64,000 bases of DNA from Aureimonas psammosilenae (GCF_009176975.1 NZ_WEZG01000011.1:95182-159181); one strand, 5' to 3'; positions 8,777-19,215 are shown, counted from the first letter of the stretch. Notes: a model not told the origin generated them from the sequence alone. Translations and numbers: made by a program.

Positions 8777-10135
8777 TCACGCGGCGAGCCGGACCACCCT
8801 GTTTCGGCCGTCCTGCTTGGCGGCGTAGAGCGCGCGGTCGGCACGCTTCAACAACGTCTGGGGATTGTCCGAGGCGGCATCGAAGATCGCCAGTCCGATG
8901 CTCACCGTCACCCGGATGCGCGTGGCACCGATCGCGAAGCCTTCCTCGCAAATCGTTTCGCGCAAGCGCTCCGCGATCCGCGCCGCGTCGGCGGCTTCAG
9001 TATCCGGCATCACCATCACGAACTCTTCGCCGCCCATCCGGCAGGCAAGGTCGCTGGCGCGAAGATCGGCGCGGACGCGTTTGGCGAACTCCCGCAGAAC
9101 CGCATCCCCAGCATCGTGGCCGTGGGTGTCGTTGATGCGCTTGAAATGGTCGATGTCGGCGATCAGCAGCGACAATGGCCGCGACTCGCTGCGTGCCCGA
9201 TCGATGGCGACCGGCAGATGGGCATCGAGAAAGCGCCGGTTCTGAAGGCCGGTCAGTGCGTCCGAGGTGGCGAGTTCGATCGTTGTCTGCAGCGAGCGGC
9301 GCAGGCCTTCGTCAAAACGTCGGCGCTTGATCTGGGTTCGGGCTCGGGCGAGCAGCTCGTTGCGATCGATGGGCTTCAGAAGATAGTCGTTCGCCCCAAG
9401 CTCCAGCGCCTTGGCGATCCGGCTTTCGTCGGATGCCTCGCCGATCAGAAGAATCGGCACCTGACGCGTTTGTTCGTTGGACCGCAGTTGCGAGCAAAGG
9501 CGCAGCGGATCGTGCCGAGGCGAAGAAAGCGCAATGACGATAAGATCCGCTGCCGCCGCGTCCGTGACGCTCGGCGCATCCGGCAGCGCCGAGCATTCGT
9601 GCTCGCTCGCCAGAAGGCGCGCGACACGAGCGCCGCCATCGGCCGAATCGTCCACCACGATGACCCGGCCATGGCGCCCGCCATTGCCGATGTCGCCGAG
9701 AACGTCGTCCGTGCCGATGAGCGCTGCCGTCGTCTGCGCGCGGATGCGCAACTCGTCCGTCAGGAACTTCAGGCGAAGGAGACTTTTGACGCGGGCGAAA
9801 AGCTGCAGGTCGCGAAACGGCTTCGTCAGGAAGTCGTCTGCCCCCGCTTCAAGCCCCTTCACCCTGTCGCTCGGCAAATCCAGCGCGGTGAGAAGGATGA
9901 TGGGAATATGAGCGGATCGGGGATCGCTTTTCAGCCGCCGGCAGACCTCGTACCCATCCATGCCCGGCATCATGACGTCGAGAATCACGAGATCGACGCC
10001 GCCACCCGCGCAGATGCGCAGAGCTTCGGGACCGTCCCTGGCGGGAACGGCCTCGAAATACTCGGCGTGAAGCCGCGCTTCGAGCAGCTTCAGATTGATC
10101 TCCACGTCGTCGACGATCAGAATCCGACCGGTCAT
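8777..10135 (-). CDS. pleD: PleD-type response regulator diguanylate cyclase
   Basis: 452-residue protein making cyclic-di-GMP from two GTP. The first receiver domain (1-120) carries the phosphoacceptor Asp53 in ILDVMMPGMDG. The second receiver (about 155-275) lacks an aspartate at that position (LIVIALSSP) and probably acts as the dimerisation adaptor, as in Caulobacter PleD. The GGDEF domain has an intact GGEEF signature preceded by an RASD inhibitory site at the correct five-residue spacing. The ATG at 10135 (MTGRILIVDD) fits the family. It begins 8 bases after divK, so the two are cotranscribed. Confidence 0.96.
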   Translation of the reverse strand: MTGRILIVDDVEINLKLLEARLHAEYFEAVPARDGPEALRICAGGGVDLVILDVMMPGMDGYEVCRRLKSDPRSAHIPIILLTALDLPSDRVKGLEAGADDFLTKPFRDLQLFARVKSLLRLKFLTDELRIRAQTTAALIGTDDVLGDIGNGGRHGRVIVVDDSADGGARVARLLASEHECSALPDAPSVTDAAAADLIVIALSSPRHDPLRLCSQLRSNEQTRQVPILLIGEASDESRIAKALELGANDYLLKPIDRNELLARARTQIKRRRFDEGLRRSLQTTIELATSDALTGLQNRRFLDAHLPVAIDRARSESRPLSLLIADIDHFKRINDTHGHDAGDAVLREFAKRVRADLRASDLACRMGGEEFVMVMPDTEAADAARIAERLRETICEEGFAIGATRIRVTVSIGLAIFDAASDNPQTLLKRADRALYAAKQDGRNRVVRLAA

Positions 10136-10143
10136 TTCGGCTC

Positions 10144-10512
10144 TCAGGCGTCGAGGAAGGACTTGATCGTTTCGATGAACTTCGTGACCGAAATGGGTTT
10201 GGAGATGTAGGCTTCGCACCCGCCCTGCCGAATCCGTTCCTCGTCACCCTTCATCGCGAAGGCGGTGACCGCGATCACGGGGATGGAGCGAAGATCCGGA
10301 TCGGCCTTCAGGTTTCGTGTCACGTCGAGACCGGAAATCTCCGGAAGCTGGATATCCATGAGAATCAGGTCGGGTCGATGCTCGCGCGCGAGATCGACGG
10401 CCGTCAGGCCGTTGCGTGTTTGGATCGTCGCATAGCCGTGCGCCTCGATGAGGTCACGGAAGAGCTTCATGTTCAGCTCGTTGTCTTCGACGATCATCAC
10501 TGTTTTGGGCAT
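10144..10512 (-). CDS. divK: Single-domain response regulator DivK
   Basis: 122-residue stand-alone receiver domain with acidic residues in VEDNELN, phosphoacceptor Asp53 ([11 protein letters not shown]), switch Thr and Lys105-region (AYISKPIS). DivK relays phosphate signals from PleC/DivJ-type kinases to control CtrA in the alphaproteobacterial cell cycle. The start at 10512 ([10 protein letters not shown]) matches the family. It heads the divK-pleD operon and is divergent from the DUF3572 gene; the 95-base shared region must contain both promoters. Confidence 0.95.
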   Translation of the reverse strand: MPKTVMIVEDNELNMKLFRDLIEAHGYATIQTRNGLTAVDLAREHRPDLILMDIQLPEISGLDVTRNLKADPDLRSIPVIAVTAFAMKGDEERIRQGGCEAYISKPISVTKFIETIKSFLDA

Positions 10513-10607
10513 CCGTTGGCTCCAGATGCGCTGCGCAAGCCTGGCCGGCAAGAAGACCGGTTCGGCAGCTAGAGCACTACCGTCATTTGATTTAAGAATT
10601 AGGGAAC

Positions 10608-10949
10608 GTGACCACGAGTGTCGAAACGACTGAAATCATGCTGAAGAATTCGCAAACGACGCCGTCCCGCCTGACGGAAGAGGAAGCTGTGGGCCTCGGC
10701 ATCGAAGCGCTGCAATATCTGGCGGGAGATCCCGAACTTCTCGAACGCTTCCTCGCCATATCGGGCCTGGAAGCGCACCGGTTGCGCGAGGAAGCTTCGC
10801 GCCCCGCTTTCTTTGCTGGCCTCCTTGATTTCTTCCTCGATCACGAGCCGACGCTGGACGCCTTTGCGGCGCAATCGGGTCATTCGCCCGAAACGGTGGT
10901 CGCGGCACGCGCCGTTCTGGAGCGCGCCTTCGGCGCCGTGCCGAGATGA
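10608..10949 (+). CDS. DUF3572 family protein
   Basis: 113-residue acidic, helical protein of the alphaproteobacterial DUF3572 family ([20 protein letters not shown]... RFLAISGLE). The listed start is a GTG; an ATG at 10638 ([10 protein letters not shown]) is an equally possible start. Its stop codon overlaps the next start as ATGA. Function is unknown; the divergent divK operon next door is a common arrangement. Confidence 0.85.
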   Translation: MTTSVETTEIMLKNSQTTPSRLTEEEAVGLGIEALQYLAGDPELLERFLAISGLEAHRLREEASRPAFFAGLLDFFLDHEPTLDAFAAQSGHSPETVVAARAVLERAFGAVPR

Positions 10950-11602
10950 CGAAGGGGCTCGTCACGGCGGGACCGGCGATCGAGACGATCCCCGTCACCA
11001 AGCCCGATCTCCTGCTTCTCGACATCGACGAGGTCGTGCTGCATTTCATCGACCCATTCAGCACCCTTCTGGAAGAGTTCGGCGCGAGGTTGACGCCCAG
11101 CAGCTTTCGCCTGACGGGGAACGTCCACTCCATCGCCACGGGAGCGGCGGTCAGCGGCAACGAACTCGACCGCGTCACGCAGCGCCTCTACGAGGAGCAG
11201 GAAGAGCGGCAGATGCCCGTGGAAGGCGTCGGGCCGGCCTTGACCGCCTTGTCCGAACTCGCCGACATCGTCTTTCTGACCGCCATGACGCCTTCCCATT
11301 ACGAGAGCCGCCGTCGTCTTCTCGACAAGGCCGGGCTCCGCTTTCCCATGATCGCCACCCAGCGCTCCAAGGGTGGTGTCGCGGCGGAACTGATGGAGAA
11401 GAGAACCGGGCGTCTCGTCTTCGTGGACGACCTGCCCCCCAATCTCGTGGCGGTTTCGCGCAGCGTGCCGGAGGCACGTCTGGTTCACCTGATGGCGACC
11501 ACGCTTTTTCGCGACTGCCTGCCCCCGTTGCCGCCCGGCGCCCGGCAGGCGAAGAACTGGCCGGAAGCGACCGACGTGATCCGATCGCTTCTGGCAGCCT
11601 GA
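10946..11602 (+). CDS. HAD-superfamily hydrolase-like protein
   Basis: 218-residue protein with HAD motifs: motif I as LLLLDIDEVV (Asp-x-Asp, residues about 23-32), motif II threonine in FLTAMTP, and the acidic motif IV in LVFVDDLPPN. It resembles the DUF2608 branch of HAD proteins, for which no substrate is established. It overlaps the DUF3572 gene by ATGA and converges on dnaE with only 6 bases between stop codons. Confidence 0.8.
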   Translation: MTKGLVTAGPAIETIPVTKPDLLLLDIDEVVLHFIDPFSTLLEEFGARLTPSSFRLTGNVHSIATGAAVSGNELDRVTQRLYEEQEERQMPVEGVGPALTALSELADIVFLTAMTPSHYESRRRLLDKAGLRFPMIATQRSKGGVAAELMEKRTGRLVFVDDLPPNLVAVSRSVPEARLVHLMATTLFRDCLPPLPPGARQAKNWPEATDVIRSLLAA

Positions 11603-11614
11603 GGCCTCTCAGGC
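11597..11614. terminator. Hairpin shared by converging HAD gene and dnaE
   Basis: GCCTGAG / CTCAGGC stem of seven bases with a GCCT loop spans both stop codons. There is no T-run, so it is at best a weak bidirectional terminator. Confidence 0.35.
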
Positions 11615-14600
11615 GAGTTCGACATCCACGACGCCCATCGTCGCGCGGATGGCGCCCGCCATCTGCGGCGAAACGCGATACTTGCCGGGCAGCGCGATCT
11701 CGATCTCCCGCTCGCCGCCTTCGCGCATCAGAACCAGCGAGACCTCCGAGTCGCCGCCGACCTGCAGATGCCTGCGCATGGATTCGAACGGCCGGGCATC
11801 CTTCAGGAAGACACGCAGCGACTTCTGTGTTCGAACCGCTTCGTCTTCCAGCGACTGGACGCTCTGCGCCCGCATGGAAACGCCTTCCGGGCGCTCCTCG
11901 GCCGCCACGATCAGGATCAGCGACGAACCGGGCTCCAGCATGTCTCGATAATGCGACAGCGTTTCGGAGAAGAGCACCACCTCGTATTGCCCACTCGGAT
12001 CGGACATATTGACGATGCCGATCTTGCCGCCGGTGCGCGTCCGCCGCTCCTGACGCGACACCACAGTGCCGGCAAGGCGACCGGCGCTCGCGCCCCGCCG
12101 CACTGCCGCGCAGACATCGGCATAGGTCTGGACGTGCAGGCGCTTCAGCGTCGCGGCATATTCGTCGAGGGGGTGTGCCGAGAGGTAGAAGCCGATCGCC
12201 TGGAACTCGCGCATCAGCTTTTCGGCCGACGTCCATTTCTCGCATTCGGCGAGATGCAGTTTCTCCAACTCGCCGCTGCCGCCGCCGCCGCCGAACATAT
12301 CGTCCTGCCCCGACGCGCGCCCTTCGCTGCGCCATGCCGCATAGCCCGACAGGCGATCGATATTGGCGCAAAGGCTCGCGCGGTCGAAACCGAAACAGTC
12401 CAGCGCGCCGGCGGCGATCAGATGCTCCAGCGTCCGCTTGTTGACGATCTTCGGATCGATCCTGGCGCAGAAATCCTCCAGCGAACGGAAGCCGCTCGCC
12501 CCCCGCAGCTCGACGATATGCTCCACGGCCTGCTCGCCGACGCCCTTGATCGCTGCCAGCGAATAGAAGATGCGCTTGGCCGACACTTCGAAGGCCTTGT
12601 GCGAAGTCTGGATGGACGGCGCGACGATCTCGATGCCGAGCCGCACGGCGTCGCGCCGAAATTCGTTCAGCTTGTCCGTGTTGCCGACGTCCAGCGTCAT
12701 GGAGGCGGCGAGGAACTCGGTCGGGTAGTTCGCCTTGAGATAAGCGGTCTGGTAGGTGACGAGCGCATAGGCCGCCGCATGGCTCTTGTTGAAGCCGTAG
12801 TCGGCGAACTTCGCCAGAAGGTCGAAGATCGTGTTGGCCTGTTCCTTCTTCAGCCCGTTCTTCGTCGCGCCGTCCACGAAGCGGACGCGCTGCGTGTCCA
12901 TCTCCGCGCGAATCTTCTTGCCCATGGCGCGACGCAGAAGATCGGCCTCGCCGAGCGAATAGCCCGACAGAACCTGCGCGATCTGCATCACCTGTTCCTG
13001 GTAGATGATGACGCCCTGCGTTTCCTTCAGGATGTGCTCGATCTTCGGATGAAGGAAGTCCGGTTCCTCCTCGCCATGCTTGCGGGCGTTGTAGGTCGGA
13101 ATGTTCTCCATCGGGCCGGGGCGATACAGCGCGACGAGCGCGATGATGTCCTCGAGCTGGTCGGGCCGCATGCCGATCAGCGCCTTCCGCATGCCGGCCG
13201 ATTCCACCTGAAACACGCCGACGGTCTCGCCGCGCGTCAGCATCTCGAAGGTCGGCTTGTCTTCCAGCGGCAGCTTGCCGAGATCGATTTCGATGTCGCG
13301 CCGGGCGATCAGCGCCACCGCCGTCTGAAGCACGGTGAGCGTCTTCAGGCCGAGGAAGTCGAACTTCACGAGGCCGGCCTGCTCCACCCATTTCATATTG
13401 AACTGCGTCACCGGCATGTCGGATCGGGGATCGCGATACATCGGGACGAGCTTCGACAAAGGCCGGTCGCCGATCACGATGCCGGCCGCGTGGGTCGAGG
13501 CGTGGCGGTAGAGCCCCTCGAGCTTCAGGGCGATCGACAGGAGGCGGTCGACGATCTCCTCCTTCTCTCGCGCTTCCTGAAGACGCGGCTCGCCCTCGAT
13601 GGCTTGCGCCAGCGTCACCGGATTGGCTGGGTTCGCCGGCACCATCTTGCAGAGCTTGTCGACATGACCGTAGCTCATCTCCAGCACGCGCCCGACGTCG
13701 CGCAGGCACGCCCGCGCCTGCAGCGTTCCGAAGGTGATGATCTGGCCGACTTGGCTGCGCCCGTACTTTTCCTGCACGTAGCGGATCACCTCGCCGCGCC
13801 GCTCCTGGCAGAAGTCGATGTCGAAGTCCGGCATCGACACGCGGTCGGGATTGAGGAACCGCTCGAACAGGAGCGAGAAGCGCAAGGGATCGAGGTCGGT
13901 GATCGTCAGCACCCAGGCGACGAGCGAGCCCGCGCCCGAACCGCGCCCCGGGCCGACCGGAATGCCTTGCGCCTTCGCCCATTTGATGAAGTCAGCGACG
14001 ATCAGGAAGTAGCCCGGAAACTTCATCCGCTCGATGATGCCGAGCTCGTATTCCAGACGCTCGCGATAAACCTGTTCGCTCTGGCCGGGCGCGGTTCCAT
14101 GCGCGGCGAGACGGGCGACAAGCCCCTCCTCCGCCTGGCGACGAAGCTCGGACGCTTCCGCCGCTTCCGCTTCCAGCGGATCGGCATCGGCCCCGGCGAA
14201 GCGCGGCAGGATCGGCTTGCGGGTGCGCACGCGATAGGACGAGCGGCGCGCGATCTCGATCGTGTTCTCCAACGCCTCCGGCAAATCGGCGAACAGTTCC
14301 GCCATCGCGTCTTGCGTCTTCAGGCAATGATCCGTCGTCAAACGACGCCGCTCTTCCTGGCTGACGAGCTTGTTGCTCGCCACCGCGATCAGCGCGTCGT
14401 GGGCATCGAAATCGTCCGGGCAAGTAAAGAAGGGCTCGTTGGTGGCGACGAGAGGCAGGCCAAGTTCGTAGGCGAGTTCGACGGTCTCGGCCTCGACGCG
14501 GCGGTTGTAGTTCCGCTGCCGCTGCAGCTCGACGTAAAGCCGGTCGCCGAACAAAGCCTGAAGGCGTTCGAGCCGCGCGCGCGCCACCGGCCCTCGGCCC

Positions 14601-15172
14601 GCCTGGATCGCCGTGCCGACCGGACCGAGCGGTCCGCCGGACAGGAGGATGATGCCTTCGCTGCGGCCCTTCAGCCAGTCGAACAGGACATAGGGGCGGC
14701 TGTTGCCGTCATGTTCGAGATAAGCAAGCGAGACGATCTCGACGAGATTCTCGTAGCCCTTCTCCGTCGCGGCGATGAGAACAAGCGGGGCGAGCGGCGC
14801 CTGCATGCGGTCGCGGCCGAGCCCGCCATCGCTTTCCGCGTCGCCGAAATCCACTTCGAGCTGGCAACCGAAGATCGGTTGAATGCCGGACTTCGCCGCT
14901 TTCTCCGAAAATTCGAGAGCGCCGAAGAGATTGTTGGTGTCGGCGATGCCGATGGCCGGCGCGCCGTCGCCCTTGGCGTGCTTGACGATCTGGTCGATCC
15001 GCAGCGCGCCCTCGAGCAACGAGAACGCGCTGTGACAGCGCAGATGGATGAAGCGCAGATCGCGAACGGGCTTGCCCGCCTCAGCCGAACCTTCCGCCAT
15101 CTCGTCCTCGCCTGCCTGCCATTCCGCAAGCCGCATTGTCTCCTCTCGGTCGACGGGAGTCGAGTCCGGCAC
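11609..15172 (-). CDS. dnaE: DNA polymerase III subunit alpha
   Basis: Replicative C-family DNA polymerase, 1187 residues, full length for DnaE1. The N-terminal PHP domain begins near residue 40 (HLRCHSAFSLLEGALRI). The palm carries the catalytic aspartates in MPDFDIDFCQERRGE, and the finger and tau-binding regions follow. An OB-fold near residue 1010 (GKIGIVNMSDPSGQYEVVL) and a C-terminal tail complete it. The first roughly 35 residues are family-variable; the ATG at 15172 and one at 15136 (MRLAEWQ) are both possible. A long open frame on the other strand is a shadow. Confidence 0.97.
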   Translation of the reverse strand: MPDSTPVDREETMRLAEWQAGEDEMAEGSAEAGKPVRDLRFIHLRCHSAFSLLEGALRIDQIVKHAKGDGAPAIGIADTNNLFGALEFSEKAAKSGIQPIFGCQLEVDFGDAESDGGLGRDRMQAPLAPLVLIAATEKGYENLVEIVSLAYLEHDGNSRPYVLFDWLKGRSEGIILLSGGPLGPVGTAIQAGRGPVARARLERLQALFGDRLYVELQRQRNYNRRVEAETVELAYELGLPLVATNEPFFTCPDDFDAHDALIAVASNKLVSQEERRRLTTDHCLKTQDAMAELFADLPEALENTIEIARRSSYRVRTRKPILPRFAGADADPLEAEAAEASELRRQAEEGLVARLAAHGTAPGQSEQVYRERLEYELGIIERMKFPGYFLIVADFIKWAKAQGIPVGPGRGSGAGSLVAWVLTITDLDPLRFSLLFERFLNPDRVSMPDFDIDFCQERRGEVIRYVQEKYGRSQVGQIITFGTLQARACLRDVGRVLEMSYGHVDKLCKMVPANPANPVTLAQAIEGEPRLQEAREKEEIVDRLLSIALKLEGLYRHASTHAAGIVIGDRPLSKLVPMYRDPRSDMPVTQFNMKWVEQAGLVKFDFLGLKTLTVLQTAVALIARRDIEIDLGKLPLEDKPTFEMLTRGETVGVFQVESAGMRKALIGMRPDQLEDIIALVALYRPGPMENIPTYNARKHGEEEPDFLHPKIEHILKETQGVIIYQEQVMQIAQVLSGYSLGEADLLRRAMGKKIRAEMDTQRVRFVDGATKNGLKKEQANTIFDLLAKFADYGFNKSHAAAYALVTYQTAYLKANYPTEFLAASMTLDVGNTDKLNEFRRDAVRLGIEIVAPSIQTSHKAFEVSAKRIFYSLAAIKGVGEQAVEHIVELRGASGFRSLEDFCARIDPKIVNKRTLEHLIAAGALDCFGFDRASLCANIDRLSGYAAWRSEGRASGQDDMFGGGGGSGELEKLHLAECEKWTSAEKLMREFQAIGFYLSAHPLDEYAATLKRLHVQTYADVCAAVRRGASAGRLAGTVVSRQERRTRTGGKIGIVNMSDPSGQYEVVLFSETLSHYRDMLEPGSSLILIVAAEERPEGVSMRAQSVQSLEDEAVRTQKSLRVFLKDARPFESMRRHLQVGGDSEVSLVLMREGGEREIEIALPGKYRVSPQMAGAIRATMGVVDVELA

Positions 15173-15221
15173 ATCGACGCGACGCCGTTATCCCGCCGAA
15201 ACTAGACGCCTCGTTGCCCGA

Positions 15222-15308
15222 TCAGATCGCCGAAAGGAGGAGGCCGAAGCTCATCAGGAACAGGCCGACCGCGATCAAGGACGCCACGTCTTTCAGGATT
15301 ATCGCCAT
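15222..15308 (-). CDS. 28-residue single-pass membrane peptide
   Basis: A short gene of 29 codons upstream of dnaE, reading MAIILKDVASL then IAVGLFLMSFGLLLSAI and a TGA stop. A good ribosome-binding site (GAGGGA, about 7 bases before the ATG) precedes it. One uninterrupted hydrophobic helix fills residues 10-28 behind a short N-terminus. It lies between lolD (ending at 15490) and dnaE on the same strand, 49 bases before the dnaE start. I do not recognise the family. Coding is supported by the start signal and the clean helix, not by homology. The 181 bases between it and lolD show no other gene. Confidence 0.55.
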   Translation of the reverse strand: MAIILKDVASLIAVGLFLMSFGLLLSAI

Positions 15309-15489
15309 CGTCGTTCCCTCTTTGTTCTGTTCTCTTTTTGTACCCATCCCGAGCCGGAGTCAAGCGCTGTCGCGCGAGCGAACACGAGTGGATGGGCGGA
15401 ACAAGGGAAATGCGGACGATGATCTCTCACCGAGCGGATATCCACCGCCGAAAACGTTCGACGGCGGATAAAGGCATGAGTTCCGGCGG

Positions 15490-16185
15490 TCAGCCGATCG
15501 TGTGCGGCACGATGCGGCCGGCATCCAGCGTGACGACGCGGTCCATGCGCTTCGCCAGCTCGTGGTTGTGGGTCGCGATCAAAGCCGCGACGCCGGATTG
15601 CCGCACCAGCGCCGTCAGCGCGTCGAAGACGTAGTGCGAAGTCTTCGGGTCGAGATTGCCGGTCGGCTCGTCCGCGAGGAGCACATAGGGGTTGTTGGCC
15701 ACCGCCCGCGCGATGGCGACGCGCTGCTGTTCGCCGCCCGAGAGCTCGGCCGGGCGATGCGTCGCACGCTTGCCGATCCGCATATATTCCAGAAGCTGCT
15801 GCGCCCGGTCGGAGGCTTCCTTCAGGCCCAATCCCCCGATCATCTGGGGCAGCATGATATTCTCCAACGCGGAGAATTCCGGCAGCAGGTGGTGGAACTG
15901 GTAGACGAAGCCGATGGACCGGCGGCGCATCTCGGTGCGCCGCGCGTCGTCGAGCCCGCCGCAGGCGACGCCGTTGACATAGACCTCCCCGGCATCCGGG
16001 CGCTCCAGCAGACCGGCCAGATGAAGAAGCGTCGACTTGCCCGTGCCGGACGGAGCGACGAGAGCCACCATTTCGCCGGCGGCGATGGAGAAATCGACGC
16101 CCGTCAGAACGTCGAGCCTCGTTTCGCCTTCGCCGAAATGCCGTTCGATCCGTTGGAGACGCAGGGAATGGGAAACGTCGGTCAT
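15490..16185 (-). CDS. lolD: Lipoprotein-releasing ABC transporter ATP-binding protein LolD
   Basis: 231-residue ABC ATPase that powers release of outer-membrane lipoproteins to LolA. Walker [10 protein letters not shown] (residues 44-52), signature [14 protein letters not shown] (148-161), Walker B YVLLADEP (167-174) and the H-loop histidine in IATHNHEL are all present. The start ATG overlaps the stop codon of the permease gene (ATGA). It is the third gene of the proS-lolC-lolD operon, the standard alphaproteobacterial arrangement. Confidence 0.95.
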   Translation of the reverse strand: MTDVSHSLRLQRIERHFGEGETRLDVLTGVDFSIAAGEMVALVAPSGTGKSTLLHLAGLLERPDAGEVYVNGVACGGLDDARRTEMRRRSIGFVYQFHHLLPEFSALENIMLPQMIGGLGLKEASDRAQQLLEYMRIGKRATHRPAELSGGEQQRVAIARAVANNPYVLLADEPTGNLDPKTSHYVFDALTALVRQSGVAALIATHNHELAKRMDRVVTLDAGRIVPHTIG

Positions 16186-17483
16186 TCGTAGCGAAGCGCC
16201 TCGACGGGATCGAGTTTCGACGCCTTCCAGGACGGAAGGATCGTGGCGAGAAGCGACAGGCCGAGCGCCATGGCGATGACGCTGACGACCTCGCCGGCAT
16301 CGATCTCGGCCGGCAGCTTCGACAGGAAGTAGAATTGCGGGTTGAAGAGAACCGTGCCGGACAGCCACGAGAAGAACTGCCTGATCTCCTCGATATTCAG
16401 GCAGAAGACGACGCCGAGGATGAGACCGGCGATGGTGCCCGCGACTCCGATGGAAGCGCCGGTGATCAGAAAGACCCGCATCACCGAACCCCGCGTCGCA
16501 CCCATCGTGCGAAGGATCGCGATGTCGCGGCCCTTGTCCTTCACCAGCATGAACAGGCCGGAGATGATGTTCAGCGCCGCCACGAGGATGATCAGCGTCA
16601 GGATGATGAACATGACGTTCCGCTCCACCTGCAAGGCGGAGAAGAAGGCCTGGTTGTCGGTCTGCCAGGTGGAGGTGTAGTTCGGCCGCCCGGCGGCGGT
16701 CTCGATCGCGCCTTGCAGCGTCGACACGTCGTCGGGATCGTCGGTGAAGATCTCGATCGAAGCGGCCTTGCCCTCCTGGTTGAAGAAAAGCTGCGCTTCG
16801 GACAAAGGCATGTAGACATAGGCTGCGTCGAAATCCGACAAGCCGATCTCGAAGATCGCGGTGACCGGATAGGCCTTCACGCGCGGCACGGTGCCGAGCG
16901 GCGTGGAGTCGCCCTCCGGCGCGATCAGCGTGATCTGGTCGCCGAGTTGCAGGCCGAGCGCCTGGGCGAGCCGCGTGCCGATCGCCACGCCGCCACTTTC
17001 CTCGAAGCCGTCCAGCGAGCCGACCTTGATGTTGGACGAGATCGGCGTCAGCATCTTCAAGTCGGCTTCCCGCACGCCCTTGACGAGCGCGAAGGATTTG
17101 ACGCTGCTGGCGCCGGTAACGAGCACCTGTCCATCCACCACGGGCATGGCGAAGGTCACGCCGGGCACCTTCGACACGCGGTCGGCGACTTCGGCATAGT
17201 CGGTCAAGGGCGTGTCGATGTCGCGCAGCACCACATGGCCGTTCACGCCGAGGATGCGCGATTGCAGTTCGGCGCGAAAGCCGTTCATCACCGACATGAC
17301 GATGATCAGCGCCGCAACGCCGAGCATGATGCCGACGAAGGAAAAGCCGGCGATCACGGACACACCGGCGTCGCGCCGCCGGGCGCGCAGATAGCGCCCG
17401 GCGATCATCCATTCGAAACGCGAGAACGGCTTGACCTTCGCCGCTCCCCTGGCGACGGACGCGTCGAGCGTGGCGGCGCTCAC
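16182..17483 (-). CDS. lolC: Lipoprotein-releasing system permease LolC/LolE
   Basis: 433-residue inner-membrane permease of the LolC/E family. An N-terminal transmembrane helix (near 45-70) is followed by a large periplasmic domain, and three more helices fill the last third ([38 protein letters not shown]). The C-terminal FtsX-like region ends [10 protein letters not shown]. The GTG start at 17483 overlaps the proS stop codon (GTGA). Alphaproteobacteria often have one permease doing both LolC and LolE roles; none other is visible here. Confidence 0.94.
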   Translation of the reverse strand: MSAATLDASVARGAAKVKPFSRFEWMIAGRYLRARRRDAGVSVIAGFSFVGIMLGVAALIIVMSVMNGFRAELQSRILGVNGHVVLRDIDTPLTDYAEVADRVSKVPGVTFAMPVVDGQVLVTGASSVKSFALVKGVREADLKMLTPISSNIKVGSLDGFEESGGVAIGTRLAQALGLQLGDQITLIAPEGDSTPLGTVPRVKAYPVTAIFEIGLSDFDAAYVYMPLSEAQLFFNQEGKAASIEIFTDDPDDVSTLQGAIETAAGRPNYTSTWQTDNQAFFSALQVERNVMFIILTLIILVAALNIISGLFMLVKDKGRDIAILRTMGATRGSVMRVFLITGASIGVAGTIAGLILGVVFCLNIEEIRQFFSWLSGTVLFNPQFYFLSKLPAEIDAGEVVSVIAMALGLSLLATILPSWKASKLDPVEALRYE

Positions 17484-18802
17484 GCGGTCAGCCGCCGCAG
17501 AACATCGGCGAGCGGCAGCGTTTCGCGCTCGCCGGTGGCCCGGAACTTCAGCTCGGCCTCGCCGGCCTTGGCGCCGCGCGGGCCGACGATGACCTGAACC
17601 GGCAGACCGATGAGGTCCATCGTGGCGAATTTCGCGCCGGCGCGGCTGTCCTCGTCGTCCATGAGAACGTCCAGACCGGCGGCCTGCAGCGTCTGGTAGA
17701 GCTCCTCGCAGGCTTTGTCGCAATCGGCGTCGCCCGGCTTCATGTTGACCAGCCCGACATCGAAGGGCGCGACATCCTTCGGCCAGATGATGCCGGCCTC
17801 GTCGTGGCTCGCCTCGATGATCGCGGCGATCAGCCGGCTCGGGCCGATGCCGTAGGAGCCCATATGCACCGGCACTTCCTTGCCGTCCGGCCCGGTGACG
17901 GTGGCGCCCATCGGCTCGGAATACTTCGTGCCGAAATAGAAGATGTGACCGACCTCGATGCCGCGCGCGGCGACCTTCTCGGCCTCGGGAAGCGCTTCCC
18001 ACGCCGCCTCGTCGTGCATCTCTTCCGTGGCCGCGTAAGGGGTCGTCCAGTTCTTCACGATCTCGGCGAGCGCCGCCGAATCGCGGAAATCGACATCCGT
18101 TTCCGGAACCTTCAGTTCCAGATAATCGCGATGGCAGAAAACGGCGCTTTCGCCGGTCGAGGCCAGGATGATGAATTCGTGGCTGAGATCACCGCCGATC
18201 GGCCCGGTATCCGCGCGCATCGGAATCGCCTGAAGACCGCAACGCGTGAAGGTGCGCAAGTAAGCGACAAACATGCGGTTATAGGCGTTGCGCGCCGCTT
18301 GCCCGTCGAGATCGAAGGAATAAGCGTCCTTCATCAGGAACTCGCGCGAGCGCATCACGCCGAAGCGCGGACGCACCTCGTCCCGGAACTTCCACTGGAT
18401 ATGGTAGAGGTTGAGCGGCAGATCCTTGTAGGAGCGGACATAGGAACGGAAGATATCCGTCACCATTTCCTCGTTGGTCGGGCCGTAGAGCAGTTCGCGC
18501 TCGTGGCGATCCTCGATCCGCAGCATCTCCTTGCCGTAGTCGTCGTAGCGGCCGCTTTCGCGCCAAAGATCGGCCGACTGGATCGTCGGCATCATGATCT
18601 CCAGCGCGCCCGAGCGGTTCTGTTCTTCGCGCACGATCCGGCAGATCTTGTCGAGAACGCGCTTGCCGAGCGGGAGCCACGAATAGATGCCCGCCGACTG
18701 CTGGCGGATCATGCCCGCCCGCAGCATAAGGCGGTGCGAGACGATCTCGGCCTCCTTCGGCGTTTCCTTGAGGATGGGAAGGAAGAACTGCGAAAGACGC
18801 AT
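17480..18802 (-). CDS. proS: Prolyl-tRNA synthetase (short alphaproteobacterial type)
   Basis: Class II synthetase of 440 residues, the short form without the YbaK-like editing insertion found in E. coli ProRS. Motif 2 is seen in [19 protein letters not shown] (residues about 140-160), motif 3 in [14 protein letters not shown], and the anticodon-binding domain follows to the C-terminus ([15 protein letters not shown]). First gene of the operon with lolC and lolD. Confidence 0.97.
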   Translation of the reverse strand: MRLSQFFLPILKETPKEAEIVSHRLMLRAGMIRQQSAGIYSWLPLGKRVLDKICRIVREEQNRSGALEIMMPTIQSADLWRESGRYDDYGKEMLRIEDRHERELLYGPTNEEMVTDIFRSYVRSYKDLPLNLYHIQWKFRDEVRPRFGVMRSREFLMKDAYSFDLDGQAARNAYNRMFVAYLRTFTRCGLQAIPMRADTGPIGGDLSHEFIILASTGESAVFCHRDYLELKVPETDVDFRDSAALAEIVKNWTTPYAATEEMHDEAAWEALPEAEKVAARGIEVGHIFYFGTKYSEPMGATVTGPDGKEVPVHMGSYGIGPSRLIAAIIEASHDEAGIIWPKDVAPFDVGLVNMKPGDADCDKACEELYQTLQAAGLDVLMDDEDSRAGAKFATMDLIGLPVQVIVGPRGAKAGEAELKFRATGERETLPLADVLRRLTA

Positions 18803-19059
18803 GTCGGACTCGGCCTCGGGCTATCGGCAACCGCTCTCGGCACGGCTTACGGCGGCAAGATGGCGCGGAAATGGAATAAGCGCCCGATCGTGAACGAGCG
18901 GGACGTTTCTAGCCTTAGCCTCCATGAGACCGGATGGAAAGACGACCCGTTCGGCCCAATTTGCGGGCGACAGGTGCCGGTTTCTTCACCCTGCTGCTCA
19001 GAAACATCACAAAATCGAAATACCTGATGACAACGAAGCGCCCCGGCGTTACCGTCGCG

Positions 19060-19215
19060 CTACAAAAATCGCGCGCCAGTGCGCGTCAGCATCATACGGT
19101 CTAGTCTCGGGAGGACGTGGTTTTCGGCGCAGCGCCCGCTGCAGCCCCGAAGTTGGTTTCGGAGCAGAACCCAGACCGGAATATTCAAATGCAAGGCTTC
19201 GGCCTTGCATTTTTT
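19060..19215 (+). ncRNA. Candidate small RNA in the proS-DUF1467 gap
   Basis: The 417-base gap 18803-19219 lies between two minus-strand genes and holds no supportable protein gene. On the plus strand it has a chain of hairpins: CGCGC-GCCAGT-GCGCG at about 19069, a CTGC...GCAG stem enclosing CCGAA/TTCGG at 19139-19168, and finally a perfect terminator at 19187-19215. A terminator facing away from both neighbours suggests an independent plus-strand transcript. The 5' end and promoter are not identified; I match no known RNA family. Confidence 0.35.
19187..19215 (+). terminator. Strong intrinsic terminator pointing right
   Basis: Stem AAATGCAAGGC / GCCTTGCATTT with TTCG loop, continuing into a run of eight T residues on the plus strand. 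On the minus strand it could also end the DUF1467 transcript, but there the T-run is only three. Confidence 0.8.

Noticed and set aside
11768..15205. Very long open frame (over 1100 codons) opposite dnaE
   Set aside because: It mirrors the real polymerase gene; such frames arise from the G/C-rich third positions. Its translation is Arg/His/Asp-rich with no domain.
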